Position numbers and translations under genes: made by a program. 64,000 nt of DNA from Streptomyces venezuelae (GTDB taxonomy: Bacteria; Actinomycetota; Actinomycetes; Streptomycetales; Streptomycetaceae). Below are positions 49,794 to 58,262 of the stretch, piece after piece; the first letter of the stretch is position 1; every line of letters begins with the position of its first letter. The stretch is from the NCBI RefSeq assembly GCF_008642335.1, contig NZ_CP029191.1, positions 7,936,001 through 8,000,000 on the forward strand, read 5' to 3'. The notes under the pieces were generated by a model. The model searched no databases. It saw only the letters and a list, made by a program, of their open reading frames with translations, and was not told where the DNA came from.

Positions 49794-50981
49794 ATGGCGT
49801 TACGCAAGCGCACGAAGACCGGCGTGGTGGGCGTCGTCGCGGCAGCGGTCGCGGCGACCGCGTTCGTGGCCCCGGCCCGAGCCGAGTCGGACCGGGCCCC
49901 GGCGGAGCAGTACGAGCGGACCTCCGCGGACAAGCACCACCGGGCCACCCAGCGCGCCATGGAAGCGGCCGTGCGCGCCGGCACCCCCGGTATCGCGGCA
50001 CAGGCACGCGACGCGCGCGGCGTGTGGTCGTCGGCGGCCGGCGTCGGTGACCTCGAATCGGGTGCGCCGCGCGGCAAGCACGACCGGTTCCGCGTCGGCA
50101 GCATCACCAAGTCGTTCGTGGCGACCGTGCTGCTCCAGATGGAGGCGGAGGGCAAGCTCGACCTCGACGACACCGTCGACCGCCACCTCCCCGGTCTGGT
50201 GCGGGGCAACGGGAACGACGGCCGCAGAATCACCGTGAGACAGCTCCTCAACCACACCAGCGGGCTGTTCGACTACCTCGCCGACGAGGAGTACAGCAAG
50301 ACGTATCTGGAGGGCGACGGCTACCTCACGCACCGGTACGACACCCTGCCGCCCGAGAAGCACGTGGCCGTGGCGCTCTCCCACAAGCCGTTGTTCAGGC
50401 CAGGTGCCAAGCACTCGTACTCCAACACCAACTACATCCTGGCCGGGCTGATCATCGAGAAGACCGGAGGCCGGACGTACGAGGCGGAGGTCCGCGACCG
50501 GATCATCAAACCCCTGAAACTCAAGACCACCACCAACCCCGGCAACGGAATCCACCTGCCCGCGCCCAGCAGCCGCGGCTACGCGAAACTCTTCCCGTCC
50601 GACCCCGACCGGATCGACGACATCACCGAGATGAACGGCTCGCAGGGCTGGGCCGACGGCGACATCGTCTCCACCACCGGCGATCTCAACCGCTTCTACA
50701 ACGCGCTGCTGCGAGGCAGACTCCTGCCGCCGAAGCAGCTCAAGGAGATGAAGACCACCGTCGCCGTGCCCGACGCACCGGACATGGGCTACGGCCTCGG
50801 CCTCTCACGCATCAAGACCAGCTGCGGCACCACGCTCTGGGGCCACAGCGGCGGCATGGTCGGCTGGCTCTCCATGGCCTACAGCACGGAGGACGGCCGG
50901 CACCAACTGTCGTACAGCTACAACGCGGACTGGGACGGCCAGTCCATGGGCGCGATCCTCGACGCGGAGTACTGCGAGTGA
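49794..50981 (+). CDS. secreted serine beta-lactamase-like hydrolase (D-Ala-D-Ala carboxypeptidase type)
   Basis: 395 residues. Signal peptide MALRKRTKTG followed by VVGVVAAAVAATAFVAPARA. The class C/DD-peptidase triad is visible: Ser103-x-x-Lys106 in VGSITKSF, YSN in KHSYSNTNY, and HSG in LWGHSGGMVGW. The length and motifs match R61-like DD-carboxypeptidases and related esterases. ATG 49794 has GGAGAG 7 bases upstream; an earlier in-frame ATG (49746) would bury the signal sequence. A strong terminator follows. Confidence 0.93.
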   Translation: MALRKRTKTGVVGVVAAAVAATAFVAPARAESDRAPAEQYERTSADKHHRATQRAMEAAVRAGTPGIAAQARDARGVWSSAAGVGDLESGAPRGKHDRFRVGSITKSFVATVLLQMEAEGKLDLDDTVDRHLPGLVRGNGNDGRRITVRQLLNHTSGLFDYLADEEYSKTYLEGDGYLTHRYDTLPPEKHVAVALSHKPLFRPGAKHSYSNTNYILAGLIIEKTGGRTYEAEVRDRIIKPLKLKTTTNPGNGIHLPAPSSRGYAKLFPSDPDRIDDITEMNGSQGWADGDIVSTTGDLNRFYNALLRGRLLPPKQLKEMKTTVAVPDAPDMGYGLGLSRIKTSCGTTLWGHSGGMVGWLSMAYSTEDGRHQLSYSYNADWDGQSMGAILDAEYCE

Positions 50982-50985
50982 CGCG

Positions 50986-51024
50986 GCGCCGACCGCGCCG
51001 CCTCGGTGCGCTCGCGGTCGGCGC
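50986..51024 (+). terminator. 12-bp GC hairpin terminator
   Basis: Arms GCGCCGACCGCG (50986) and CGCGGTCGGCGC (51013) pair perfectly, with a 15-base loop, 4 bases after the serine hydrolase stop, followed by TCTT. Confidence 0.8.
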
Positions 51025-51109
51025 TCTTGACACATGCGTACGCTTTCGCGACCTTTGAGCCTCGCAGGGCGGGGGAGCGGTCAGCTCGCGGAAGGGCGGT
51101 CGGCCTGAG

Positions 51110-52201
51110 ATGGACATCACGATCCACCGGCTCGACGGGCTGAGCGCCCCGCTGCGCGCGGCCTGGCACCGGGCGATGGACGAGTCGCCCCAGTTCGCCA
51201 ACCCCTTCCTGGCACCGGAGTTCGCGATGGGTGTCGCCCGGCACCGGGACGGGACCCACGTGGCGGTGTTGCGCGAGAAGGGGGACGCCGTCGGTTTCCT
51301 GCCCTTCGAGCGCAACGCCTTCGGCGTGGGCCGGGCCATCGGGCTCGGCCTCTCCGACTGCCAGGCCCTCGTGCACCGGCCCGGAGTCACCTGGAACAGC
51401 CACCAGCTGCTGCGTGCCTGCGGGCTCTCCGTCTTCGAGTTCGACCACCTCGTCGAGGAGCAGAAACCGTTCGGCGCGTACGTCACCGGCACCTTCGCCT
51501 CCCCGGTGCTCGACCTGAAGGTCGGCGAGGAGGAGAACTACGCCGAGTGGCTGCGCGGCGCCTACCCGGGCCTTGCCAAGACGACGCTGAAGAAGGAGCG
51601 CCGCCTCGGCCGCGACGTGGGGGAGGTGCGGTTCGTCCACGACGAGCGCGACCCCGAGCTCCTGCGCACCCTCATGCGCTGGAAGTCCGCCCAGTACCGC
51701 AGGACGGGCCGCATGGACCGCTTCGCGCGGCCCTGGATAGTCGACCTGGTGCACGACCTCTTCCAGGTCCGCGAGGACCACTTCAGCGGCATGCTCTCCG
51801 TGGTGTACGCGGGTGACCGGCCGGTGGCCGCACACTTCGGGCCGACGTCGCGCACCGTGGCCGCCGCCTGGTTCACCGCGTACGACCCCGGGCTCGGCTA
51901 CTACTCGCCGGGCCTCATCATGCACCTGCGGATGGCGGAGGCGGCGGGCCGTGACGGCGTACGGATCATGGACATGGGCCGGGGCGACAAGGAGTACAAG
52001 GACTGGCTCAAGACGCGTGAACTGCGCGTCGGCGAAGGGTTCGCGACCCGCCCGCACCCGGTGTCGGCGGCGCACCGGCTGTGGCGCAGACCGGTGCGGG
52101 GCCTGCGCAACACGGTCCTCGCCCACCCCCGGCTCAGGGAGCCGGCCGACCGGCTCCTGAAGACCGTCGGCACGCTGCGCACCTCGCGACGGAAGAGGTG
52201 A
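51110..52201 (+). CDS. GNAT-fold BioF2/CelD-like acyltransferase
   Basis: 363 residues. It resembles the Acetyltransf_6 (CelD/BcsL, FemAB-like) family: NPFLAPEFAMGVARHR near the start, WLRGAYPGLAKTTLKKERRL in the middle, and the C-terminal GNAT core with YYSPGLIMHLRMAEAAGRDGVRIMDMGRGDKEYKDWLKTRE. Such proteins acylate amino sugars or envelope polysaccharides. It is followed 2 bp later by a DegT-type aminotransferase gene, which supports a role on an amino sugar. Start ATG 51110. Confidence 0.88.
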   Translation: MDITIHRLDGLSAPLRAAWHRAMDESPQFANPFLAPEFAMGVARHRDGTHVAVLREKGDAVGFLPFERNAFGVGRAIGLGLSDCQALVHRPGVTWNSHQLLRACGLSVFEFDHLVEEQKPFGAYVTGTFASPVLDLKVGEEENYAEWLRGAYPGLAKTTLKKERRLGRDVGEVRFVHDERDPELLRTLMRWKSAQYRRTGRMDRFARPWIVDLVHDLFQVREDHFSGMLSVVYAGDRPVAAHFGPTSRTVAAAWFTAYDPGLGYYSPGLIMHLRMAEAAGRDGVRIMDMGRGDKEYKDWLKTRELRVGEGFATRPHPVSAAHRLWRRPVRGLRNTVLAHPRLREPADRLLKTVGTLRTSRRKR

Positions 52202-52203
52202 GA

Positions 52204-53433
52204 ATGCCGTACGGAACGGGGCTCGCCACGACGATGGCGAGGCGGCTCGGACGCCCCTGCGTCTACACACCCTCGGCGCGGCTCGCGCTCTATCTGGCGC
52301 TGCGGCACTGGTGCAGACCCGGCGCGCGCGTCCTGATGTCGCCGGTCAACGACGACGTGATCCTCTTCGTGGTCCTCGCGGCGGGACTGCGCCCGGTGCA
52401 GGCCCCGGTCTCCGTCTGGGACGGCAACATCGACCCGGCCGCCGTGCCGGAGCGGACCTGGCGGAACGTGGACGCCGTCCTCACCACGAACCTGTACGGA
52501 ATCCCCGACCGTGTCGACGAACTCCGCCGCCGCTGCGACCAGTTGGGCATACCGCTCTTCGAGGATGCCGCCCACGCGATCGGGACGCGGGTGGCCGGGC
52601 AGCCGATCGGGACGTTCGGGACGGCGGCGGCGTTCAGCCTCTCCAAACACGTGGCGGCGATGGCGGGCGGCTTCCTCGCCGTCGAGGACGAGAGGACCTG
52701 CCGCGACCTGGCACGGCTGCGCGACGAACTCCTGCTGCCGCGCAGCCTCCGCGCGGACCTGGCCACCACCCTGCGCCCCCTGGCCCGTTCGGCCGTGCGG
52801 GGTCTGCACCTCGTGCACCCCGTCTGGCGCACCCTGCAGCGCCTGGGGATGCTGGAGCGCGACACGTTCCGGATGGACCTCCAGGCGCCCCGGCTCACGC
52901 GCTGTGCGTCCGAGGAGCCGAGCCTCGCCGCGTACGACCCGTGGGTCCGCGTCGACCTGCACGGCTACCGTTCCCGCCACGGAGCGCTGGTCCGCGGCCA
53001 GTTGAAGCTGCGCACCGCACGGCTCGACGCCGACCTCGCCCGGCGCAGGGCGGGCTCGTCCCTCCTGTCGGGCACCGACTGGGCGACCCGGGCGCTCCGG
53101 GCCCGGCCCGGGGACGGCGGCCCGCCCCCGCTCTTCCGCGTACCGCTCCTGGTCCAGGACCGCGACCAGCTGGTGGACCGGCTGGTACGGCACGGCGTGG
53201 TCGCCGGCTACATCTACGATCCGCCGCTCGACGACTACGCGGGCGCCGAGTTCGTGGAGCCGTCCCCCGACCCGTCGGCCGCCCGCTGGTTCGCCGCGCA
53301 CACGCTGCCGGCCGACCCGCTCCTGGCCCGGAAGATCACCAAGGCGCTGACGAAGGAACGGGCGGCACCGGCGCATCCGCCCCTGGGGTCCCGCGATGAT
53401 CTGGCGCTTCCCGTGGGACCTACCGGCGGGTAA
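52204..53433 (+). CDS. DegT/DnrJ/EryC1/StrS family aminotransferase
   Basis: 409 residues. PLP-enzyme features: DAVLTTNLYGIPDRVDELRRRCDQLGIPLFEDAAHAIGT (the EDAAHAxGT aspartate loop) and AAFSLSKHVAAMAGGFLAV, where the Lys is the likely Schiff-base residue. The C-terminal part is less conserved than in sugar aminotransferases. ATG 52204 has GAGGTGAG 4 bases upstream and lies 2 bp after the acyltransferase stop. The pair probably makes an N-acylated amino sugar or related unit for the envelope. Confidence 0.88.
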   Translation: MPYGTGLATTMARRLGRPCVYTPSARLALYLALRHWCRPGARVLMSPVNDDVILFVVLAAGLRPVQAPVSVWDGNIDPAAVPERTWRNVDAVLTTNLYGIPDRVDELRRRCDQLGIPLFEDAAHAIGTRVAGQPIGTFGTAAAFSLSKHVAAMAGGFLAVEDERTCRDLARLRDELLLPRSLRADLATTLRPLARSAVRGLHLVHPVWRTLQRLGMLERDTFRMDLQAPRLTRCASEEPSLAAYDPWVRVDLHGYRSRHGALVRGQLKLRTARLDADLARRRAGSSLLSGTDWATRALRARPGDGGPPPLFRVPLLVQDRDQLVDRLVRHGVVAGYIYDPPLDDYAGAEFVEPSPDPSAARWFAAHTLPADPLLARKITKALTKERAAPAHPPLGSRDDLALPVGPTGG

Positions 53434-53463
53434 GGTCATGGGCCGAGGAACGGAGCATTCCCC

Positions 53464-54021
53464 ATGGCCCGCACGTTCACCGTGTCCCGCAGCATCCTGG
53501 TCCATGCAGCCCCTTCGGAGGTGTACGCGCAGGTCAGCAGGGTTGCCCAAATGGGCCGCTGGAGCCCGGAGAACCTCGGCGCGACCGTGCCGGGTCCGGA
53601 CGAACCGGCCGCGACGGGCCTGGTCTTCGTCGGACACAACAAGCGCGGAGCGTTCCGCTGGACCACCCGCTGCACGGTGACCGCCGCGGACCCGGGCAGC
53701 CGCTTCGCCTTCCGCGTCCACGCGATCGGCCTGAAGCGCCCCCGGCTGAGCGCCCCCATCGCCACGTGGGAGTACCGCTTCGAGGAAGTGGAACCGTCGG
53801 CGGGGACCGGCGCGAAGGACGCGGAGGCGGTGACCCGCGTGACCGAGACCTGGACGGACGACCGCCGCTCGTGGCCGGACGCCGTCGCCAACACCTTCGA
53901 CCGCATCGCGACGCGAGGCCAGACCTTCGCGGTGTTCCAGACGGGCAACATCGACCGGACCCTGCGCAACCTGAAGAGGGAACTGGAGGCGGGGGGAGTC
54001 CCCGCCGGCGACAGCCCCTGA
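53464..54021 (+). CDS. SRPBCC superfamily protein
   Basis: 185 residues with the START-like pattern: FTVSRSILVHAAPSEVYAQVSRVAQMGRWSPEN at the start, GLVFVGHNKRGAFRWTTRCTVTAADPGSRFAFRV in the sheet, and a C-terminal helix IDRTLRNLKRELEAG. These proteins bind small hydrophobic ligands, and some act as cyclases. GGAG lies 8 bases before the ATG. 30 bp downstream of the aminotransferase gene, possibly co-transcribed. Function not predictable. Confidence 0.87.
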   Translation: MARTFTVSRSILVHAAPSEVYAQVSRVAQMGRWSPENLGATVPGPDEPAATGLVFVGHNKRGAFRWTTRCTVTAADPGSRFAFRVHAIGLKRPRLSAPIATWEYRFEEVEPSAGTGAKDAEAVTRVTETWTDDRRSWPDAVANTFDRIATRGQTFAVFQTGNIDRTLRNLKRELEAGGVPAGDSP

Positions 54022-54064
54022 CCTGGGGCCGACCTCCGCGTGCGCCGGGACGGTGTCGCGCGTC

Positions 54065-54129
54065 CGACGGGTGGGGCGGCCTCACCTGGCGGGAGGGGCG
54101 CGCCAGGGAGCGTGCGGCCCCACCCGTCG
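54065..54129 (+). terminator. inverted repeat with 13-bp arms in a 326-bp noncoding gap
   Basis: CGACGGGTGGGGC (54065) and GCCCCACCCGTCG (54117) are perfect inverted copies 39 bp apart, 43 bp after the SRPBCC stop. Possibly a terminator with a long internal stem-loop. The rest of the gap 54022-54347 is GC-rich with no convincing ORF; the tetR operator/promoter lies at its end. Confidence 0.5.
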
Positions 54130-54324
54130 GGGCGGCTCCCGGTGGCGGGCAGGTGGCCGGGTTCTCCCGCGTCGGCTGCCCTGCCGGTTGGTGAGCACAC
54201 CGGGACCTGTGGTGGTGATGGGGGCCTGTGGTGCCGGGGGCGGAAAGCCGTCATCGGCCGGGACCAGAAAGACCGGTCTGTCTCGTGCGTCTCTGCCTCG
54301 ACCATGGCAGCGGGCCGCGCCCGT

Positions 54325-54343
54325 GTCCAGGACTATTCTGGAC
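54325..54343. promoter_or_regulatory. TetR operator overlapping the -10
   Basis: GTCCAG-N7-CTGGAC, a perfect 6-7-6 dyad. A TATTCT -10-like hexamer (54334-54339) sits within it and the tetR ATG is 5 bp downstream, so the regulator likely represses itself from this site. Confidence 0.75.
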
Positions 54344-54347
54344 GGTG

Positions 54348-54932
54348 ATGGACAGTCGACCGCCGTCCGGTACGGATCAGTTGGCGCCTCGTGAGCGGAT
54401 ACTGAGAACCGCGTACGAGCTCTTCTCGCGACGCGGCATCCGCGATGTCGGCATCGAGGAAGTCATCGCGCGTTCGGGAGTCGCCAAGGCGACCCTCTAC
54501 CGGCACTTTCCCTCGAAGGACCAGCTCGTCCTTGCGTTCCTGGCCCGCAGGGAGCGGCAGTGGACCCTGGGGCGGGTCGTCGCGGGCGCCCGGAACCGCG
54601 GCAGAACCCCGGAGGGCAGGCTGCTGGCCATCTTCGACGTCTTCGACGAGTGGTTCCACGGAGACGACTTCGACGCCTGTACGTTCATCAACGTACTGCT
54701 GGAAATGGGCTGGAAGCATCCGCTGGGGCGGGCGAGCATCGAGTACCTGGAGAACATCCGGTCCCTCGTGCGCGGCATGGCCGAAGAGGCGGGGCTGCGC
54801 GACTCCGACGGGTTCGCCCGGTCCTGGCACATCCTGATGAAGGGGTCGATCATCTCGGCGGCGGAGGGCGACCGCGACGCGGCCCTGAGGGCCAAGGAGA
54901 TGGCACGCATGCTGATCGCCCGCCACCGCTGA
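54348..54932 (+). CDS. TetR family transcriptional regulator
   Basis: 194 residues. HTH: ERILRTAYELFSRRGIRDVGIEEVIARSGVAKATLYRHFPSKDQLVLAFLARRE; the C-terminal domain is all-helical with WHILMKGSIISAAEGDRDAALRAKEMARMLI. ATG 54348 is about 9 bases from the -10-like TATTCT, so the mRNA is probably leaderless. It controls itself through the palindrome upstream; other targets are not adjacent in the same direction. Confidence 0.92.
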   Translation: MDSRPPSGTDQLAPRERILRTAYELFSRRGIRDVGIEEVIARSGVAKATLYRHFPSKDQLVLAFLARRERQWTLGRVVAGARNRGRTPEGRLLAIFDVFDEWFHGDDFDACTFINVLLEMGWKHPLGRASIEYLENIRSLVRGMAEEAGLRDSDGFARSWHILMKGSIISAAEGDRDAALRAKEMARMLIARHR

Positions 54933-54972
54933 CGGTCGGCTGCCGTTCCGCGGAGCTCGGTCCCGTGGTCGC

Positions 54973-55419
54973 TCAGCCGCGGGGCCAAGGACGGCCGTCG
55001 AGCCGTTCGATGTCGCGGTTGAGGCGGGCGAGGCAGTCCGCGAGCTGTGCCGCCTCCTCGGGGGACCAGTCGGCCAGGACCTTGCCGAGGCCCGTGACGT
55101 TCTCGGTCCTGTCGTCGTCCAGGCGGCGCTCGCCCTCCGCGGTGATGGCGAACTTGCGGGCGATGCCGCCGTCGGGGTTGGGGATGCGTTCGACGACGCC
55201 GGCGCGCAGCATCGCGGCGGTCTGCCGGTTCAGCGTGGAGGTGTCGAGGCCGAACGCGTCCCTCAACTGGCCGATGGACATGGGGCCTTCGACGCGGATC
55301 CGGCTGAGGAGAATGTAGGCGCTGCGGTCGAGCCGCCCGCCGCCCCTCGACGTGAGCAGACTCATGTGGCGGCCGAGGAGCATCGTTTCGAACTCGATCT
55401 GGTCCAGCGGCTTGTCCAT
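54973..55419 (-). CDS. MarR family transcriptional regulator
   Basis: 148 residues. Winged helix: RSAYILLSRIRVEGPMSIGQLRDAFGLDTSTLNRQTAAMLRAGVVERIPNPDGGIARKFAITAEGERRL. ATG 55419 (MDKPLDQIEF) is chosen at the start of the family's first helix. The frame is open another 53 codons upstream with a strange Met/Cys/His-rich translation (MCAMHAMCSMHTI) produced by the 9-bp repeat array; I treat that as noncoding. Divergent from an MFS drug-type transporter, the normal MarR target. Confidence 0.92.
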   Translation of the reverse strand: MDKPLDQIEFETMLLGRHMSLLTSRGGGRLDRSAYILLSRIRVEGPMSIGQLRDAFGLDTSTLNRQTAAMLRAGVVERIPNPDGGIARKFAITAEGERRLDDDRTENVTGLGKVLADWSPEEAAQLADCLARLNRDIERLDGRPWPRG

Positions 55420-55446
55420 GCGCCCAGATATATCACGGATTGTATG

Positions 55447-55518
55447 CATGCTGCACATGGCGTGCATGGCACACATGGTATGCATCATGCATATCTCGTG
55501 TACGGTGCACATCGTCCC
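55447..55518. repeat. 9-bp-periodic CATG repeat array between marR and MFS genes
   Basis: Eight consecutive 9-bp units starting CAT or TA: CATGCTGCA, CATGGCGTG, CATGGCACA, CATGGTATG, CATCATGCA, then TATCTCGTG, TACGGTGCA, CATCGTCCC. CATG begins at 55447, 55456, 55465 and 55474, then CATC at 55483. Many units end TG or CA, giving overlapping dyads such as ATGCAT-C-ATGCAT. Probably a multi-site MarR operator. Confidence 0.65.
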
Positions 55519-55565
55519 CGTGGTGTCGCGCCACGGCATCAGATGGCAACTACAGGGAGTACCCC

Positions 55566-57035
55566 GTGGACAGTGCACAACCAGCGGCCCGGCCGGGCGC
55601 GGTGATCGGCATCCTCGCCTTCGCGGGCATCGTGGCCGCGATCACGCAGACCTTGGTCGTCCCGCTGATCGCGGAACTCCCCGACCTGCTCGACACCTCC
55701 GCCTCCAACGCCTCGTGGGTCATCACCGCGACCCTGCTCGCCGCCGCCGTGGCGACCCCCGTCGCGGGCCGCCTCGGCGACATGTTCGGCAAGCGCCGCA
55801 TGCTGCTCGCCTCCCTCATACCGCTGGTCGCGGGCTCCGTCGTATGCGCCCTGTCCTCGTCCGTCGTGCCGATGATCGCCGGTCGCGGGCTGCAGGGCAT
55901 GGGCATGGGCGTCGTACCGCTCGGCATCAGCCTGCTGCGCGATGTCGTGCCCGCGGAGCGCCTCGGCTCGGCCATCGCCATCATGAGCGCGTCCATGGGC
56001 GTGGGCGGCGCGCTCGGCCTCCCGCTCGCCGCCGCGATCGCCGAGAACGCCAGCTGGCGCGTACTGTTCTGGGTCGTCGCGGGCCTGGCCCTCGCCGTCG
56101 GCGCCCTGATCCTGGTCCTCGCGCCGGCCGAACGGCAGAACACCGCCCGCGGCGGATTCGACGGGCTGGGCGCCGTCGGCCTCGGAGCCGGACTCGTCTG
56201 CCTGCTGCTCGGCGTCTCCAAGGGCGCCGACTGGGGCTGGGGGAGCGCCACCACGCTCGGCCTCTTCGCCGGCGCCGTCGTCACCCTGCTCGCGTGGGCC
56301 TGGTGGGAACTGCGCCTGACCGACCCGCTGGTCGACCTGCGGGTGACCGCCCGCCCCCAGGTCCTGCTGACGAACGCGGCCTCGGTCCTGGTCGGATTCT
56401 CCATGTACGCCCAGTCGCTGGTCGTACCGCAGCTGCTCCAGCTCCCCGAAGCCACCGGCTACGGCCTGGGGCAGTCGATGGTCGCCATGGGTCTGTGGAT
56501 GGCCCCGGCCGGACTCATGATGATGGCCATGTCGCCGCTGGGCGCCAAGCTCTCCGCCGTCCGCGGCCCCAAGGTCACCCTGTCCGTGGGCAGTCTCGTC
56601 ATCGCCGCGGGCTACGGTCTCGGGCTGCCCCTGATCAGTTCCGGTTCCACCTGGAGCCTGCTGATCGTGACCATCGTCTGCAACACGGGCGTCGGCTTCG
56701 CCTACGGCGCGATGCCCGCCCTCATCATGGGCGCCGTACCCCCGTCGGAGACCGCGTCGGCCAACAGCTTCAACACCCTGATGCGCTCGATCGGCAGCTC
56801 CGTCTCCGCGGCCGTCATCGGTGTCGTACTCGCCCAGCTCACCACGGACTTCGGGGGCTACGCCCTGCCCTCCGAGAACGGCTTCCGCGTCGCCATGGCG
56901 ATCGGCTGCGGCGTGGCCCTGACGGCCGCCGCCGTCGCCGCGCTCATCCCCGTACGCCCCACGGCCGACCGCATCGAACCCGCCACGGTCCCCGCGCCCG
57001 CCACCGCCTCCGGGGCGCCGGAGCCGAAGGCCTGA
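55566..57035 (+). CDS. MFS multidrug exporter, DHA2-like
   Basis: 489 residues with about 14 hydrophobic helices. Motif A is GRLGDMFGKRRML; motif C is in the fifth helix (MGVGGALGLPLAAAIAE). IAGRGLQGMGMGVVPLGISLLRD and an extended middle loop suit the 14-helix drug:H+ antiporters. Start GTG 55566 has AGGGAG 7 bases upstream; the 42 codons upstream of it come from the repeat array and are not coding. Probably MarR-repressed. Confidence 0.92.
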   Translation: MDSAQPAARPGAVIGILAFAGIVAAITQTLVVPLIAELPDLLDTSASNASWVITATLLAAAVATPVAGRLGDMFGKRRMLLASLIPLVAGSVVCALSSSVVPMIAGRGLQGMGMGVVPLGISLLRDVVPAERLGSAIAIMSASMGVGGALGLPLAAAIAENASWRVLFWVVAGLALAVGALILVLAPAERQNTARGGFDGLGAVGLGAGLVCLLLGVSKGADWGWGSATTLGLFAGAVVTLLAWAWWELRLTDPLVDLRVTARPQVLLTNAASVLVGFSMYAQSLVVPQLLQLPEATGYGLGQSMVAMGLWMAPAGLMMMAMSPLGAKLSAVRGPKVTLSVGSLVIAAGYGLGLPLISSGSTWSLLIVTIVCNTGVGFAYGAMPALIMGAVPPSETASANSFNTLMRSIGSSVSAAVIGVVLAQLTTDFGGYALPSENGFRVAMAIGCGVALTAAAVAALIPVRPTADRIEPATVPAPATASGAPEPKA

Positions 57036-57042
57036 AGCGGCA

Positions 57043-57081
57043 CGCCGGAGCGGCGGGCGCGGCGGCCCGTCCGCTCCGGCG
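57043..57081 (+). terminator. hairpin terminator after MFS gene
   Basis: Arms CGCCGGAGCGG (57043) and CCGCTCCGGCG (57071) pair perfectly, 7 bp after the MFS stop. Confidence 0.75.
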
Positions 57082-57153
57082 GCGCGGGGGCTTTCGGCCA
57101 GAGGGCGCGAAGCGTGGTGGTGCGCGCTCGGACGCGGGGGTAGGCCTTCGATC

Positions 57154-58215
57154 ATGTTATTGAACGGACCCTCCACTTCCGTCTCCGCATCCGCATCCGC
57201 CTCCGCCGCCGGCGGGCGCGCCCCGGCCGTCGCGATGCTCCGCCTCCTCGCCGGATTCCAGGTCTCCCAGGCCCTGTACGTCATCGCCCGCGCGGGCGTG
57301 GCCGACCAGCTGGCCGCAGGGCCGCGGCCGGTCGCCGAAGCGGCCGCGGCCGCCGGTGTCCGCACCGACCTGCTGCGCCGGCTGATCCGCACCCTCGCCG
57401 CCGAGCAGGTCTTCGTGTTCGACGCGGACCAGGACACCGTCGGCCTCGGCCCGCTCGGGCACACGCTGTGCAGCGGCACCGACGACTCCCTGCGCGACGT
57501 GGCCCTCATGTGGATGGACACCCACTACGCACCCTTCGCCCGCCTCTGGTCCACGCTGCACGACGGAGTGCCCGCCGCCGAACGGGAGTGGGGCAAGCCG
57601 CTCTTCGACTGGATCGCGGAGGAACCGGACCGGGTCGACGGCTTCAACGCCGCCATGGGCAACTTGCTCGCCCTCCGGCAGGACGCCCTGGACAGCCTGG
57701 ACCTGAGGAAGGTCCACCACCTGGTCGACATCGGCGGCGCCGACGGCACGGCGCTCGCCGCGCTCGCCCGGCGGCACGAGTGGCTCTGGGGCACCGTCTT
57801 CGACCTGCCGCACGTCGTGGCGGGCGCCGAGCCCGTGCTGCGCGCGGCCGGCGTGGCCGACCGGGTCGGCACCTGGGGCGGCGACTTCTTCGAGAGCGTG
57901 CCGCCCGGCGCGGACGCCTACCTGGCCTGCTTCATCCTCCACGACTGGAACGACGACCAGTGCGCCCGCATTCTGGACCGCGTACGCCGGGCCGCGGGAT
58001 CCAGGGCCCGTCTCTTCCTCGTGGAGACCGTCCTCGACGAGGGCGCCGCCCCCGAGGTCGCGACGCTGCTCGACCTCACGATGATGGGCATGCTGAACGG
58101 CCGCGAACGCAGCCGCGCGGACTGGCGGTCCCTGCTGTCGGGCGCGGGGTTCCGCCTCGACCGTGTCGTGGAGACGAACGGCCCGATGTGCGTGATCGAG
58201 GCGACGAGCCTGTAG
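57154..58215 (+). CDS. class I O-methyltransferase, acetylserotonin-OMT-like, with TTA codon 2
   Basis: 353 residues. An N-terminal winged-helix dimerisation domain (AMLRLLAGFQVSQALYVIARAGVADQLAAGPRPVAEAAAAAGVRTDLLRRLIRTLA) precedes the SAM domain. That has VDIGGADGTALAALARR (glycine loop) and FILHDWNDDQCARILDRVRRA with the catalytic-type His. The family O-methylates aromatic polyketides and phenols. Codon 2 is TTA, the rare Leu codon read by bldA tRNA, if ATG 57154 is the start; TTG 57160 would avoid it but lies farther from the AGG site. Confidence 0.9.
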   Translation: MLLNGPSTSVSASASASAAGGRAPAVAMLRLLAGFQVSQALYVIARAGVADQLAAGPRPVAEAAAAAGVRTDLLRRLIRTLAAEQVFVFDADQDTVGLGPLGHTLCSGTDDSLRDVALMWMDTHYAPFARLWSTLHDGVPAAEREWGKPLFDWIAEEPDRVDGFNAAMGNLLALRQDALDSLDLRKVHHLVDIGGADGTALAALARRHEWLWGTVFDLPHVVAGAEPVLRAAGVADRVGTWGGDFFESVPPGADAYLACFILHDWNDDQCARILDRVRRAAGSRARLFLVETVLDEGAAPEVATLLDLTMMGMLNGRERSRADWRSLLSGAGFRLDRVVETNGPMCVIEATSL

Positions 58216-58234
58216 CGGCACCGTTCCGGTGCCG
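58216..58234 (+). terminator. hairpin CGGCACCG-TTC-CGGTGCCG
   Basis: Perfect 8-bp stem starting at the base after the methyltransferase stop, with a 3-base loop. A terminator, or a structure shared with the arsR promoter. Confidence 0.7.
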
Positions 58235-58262
58235 TCCGCGCGTACGGCCCTAGGATGGGGCC

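Noticed and set aside
55420..55578. Met/Cys/His-rich N-terminal extension of MarR
   Set aside because: The frame is open only because the 9-bp repeat lacks stops; MarR homology begins at MDKPLDQIEF and the region must hold both divergent promoters. Mentioned as an alternative only.
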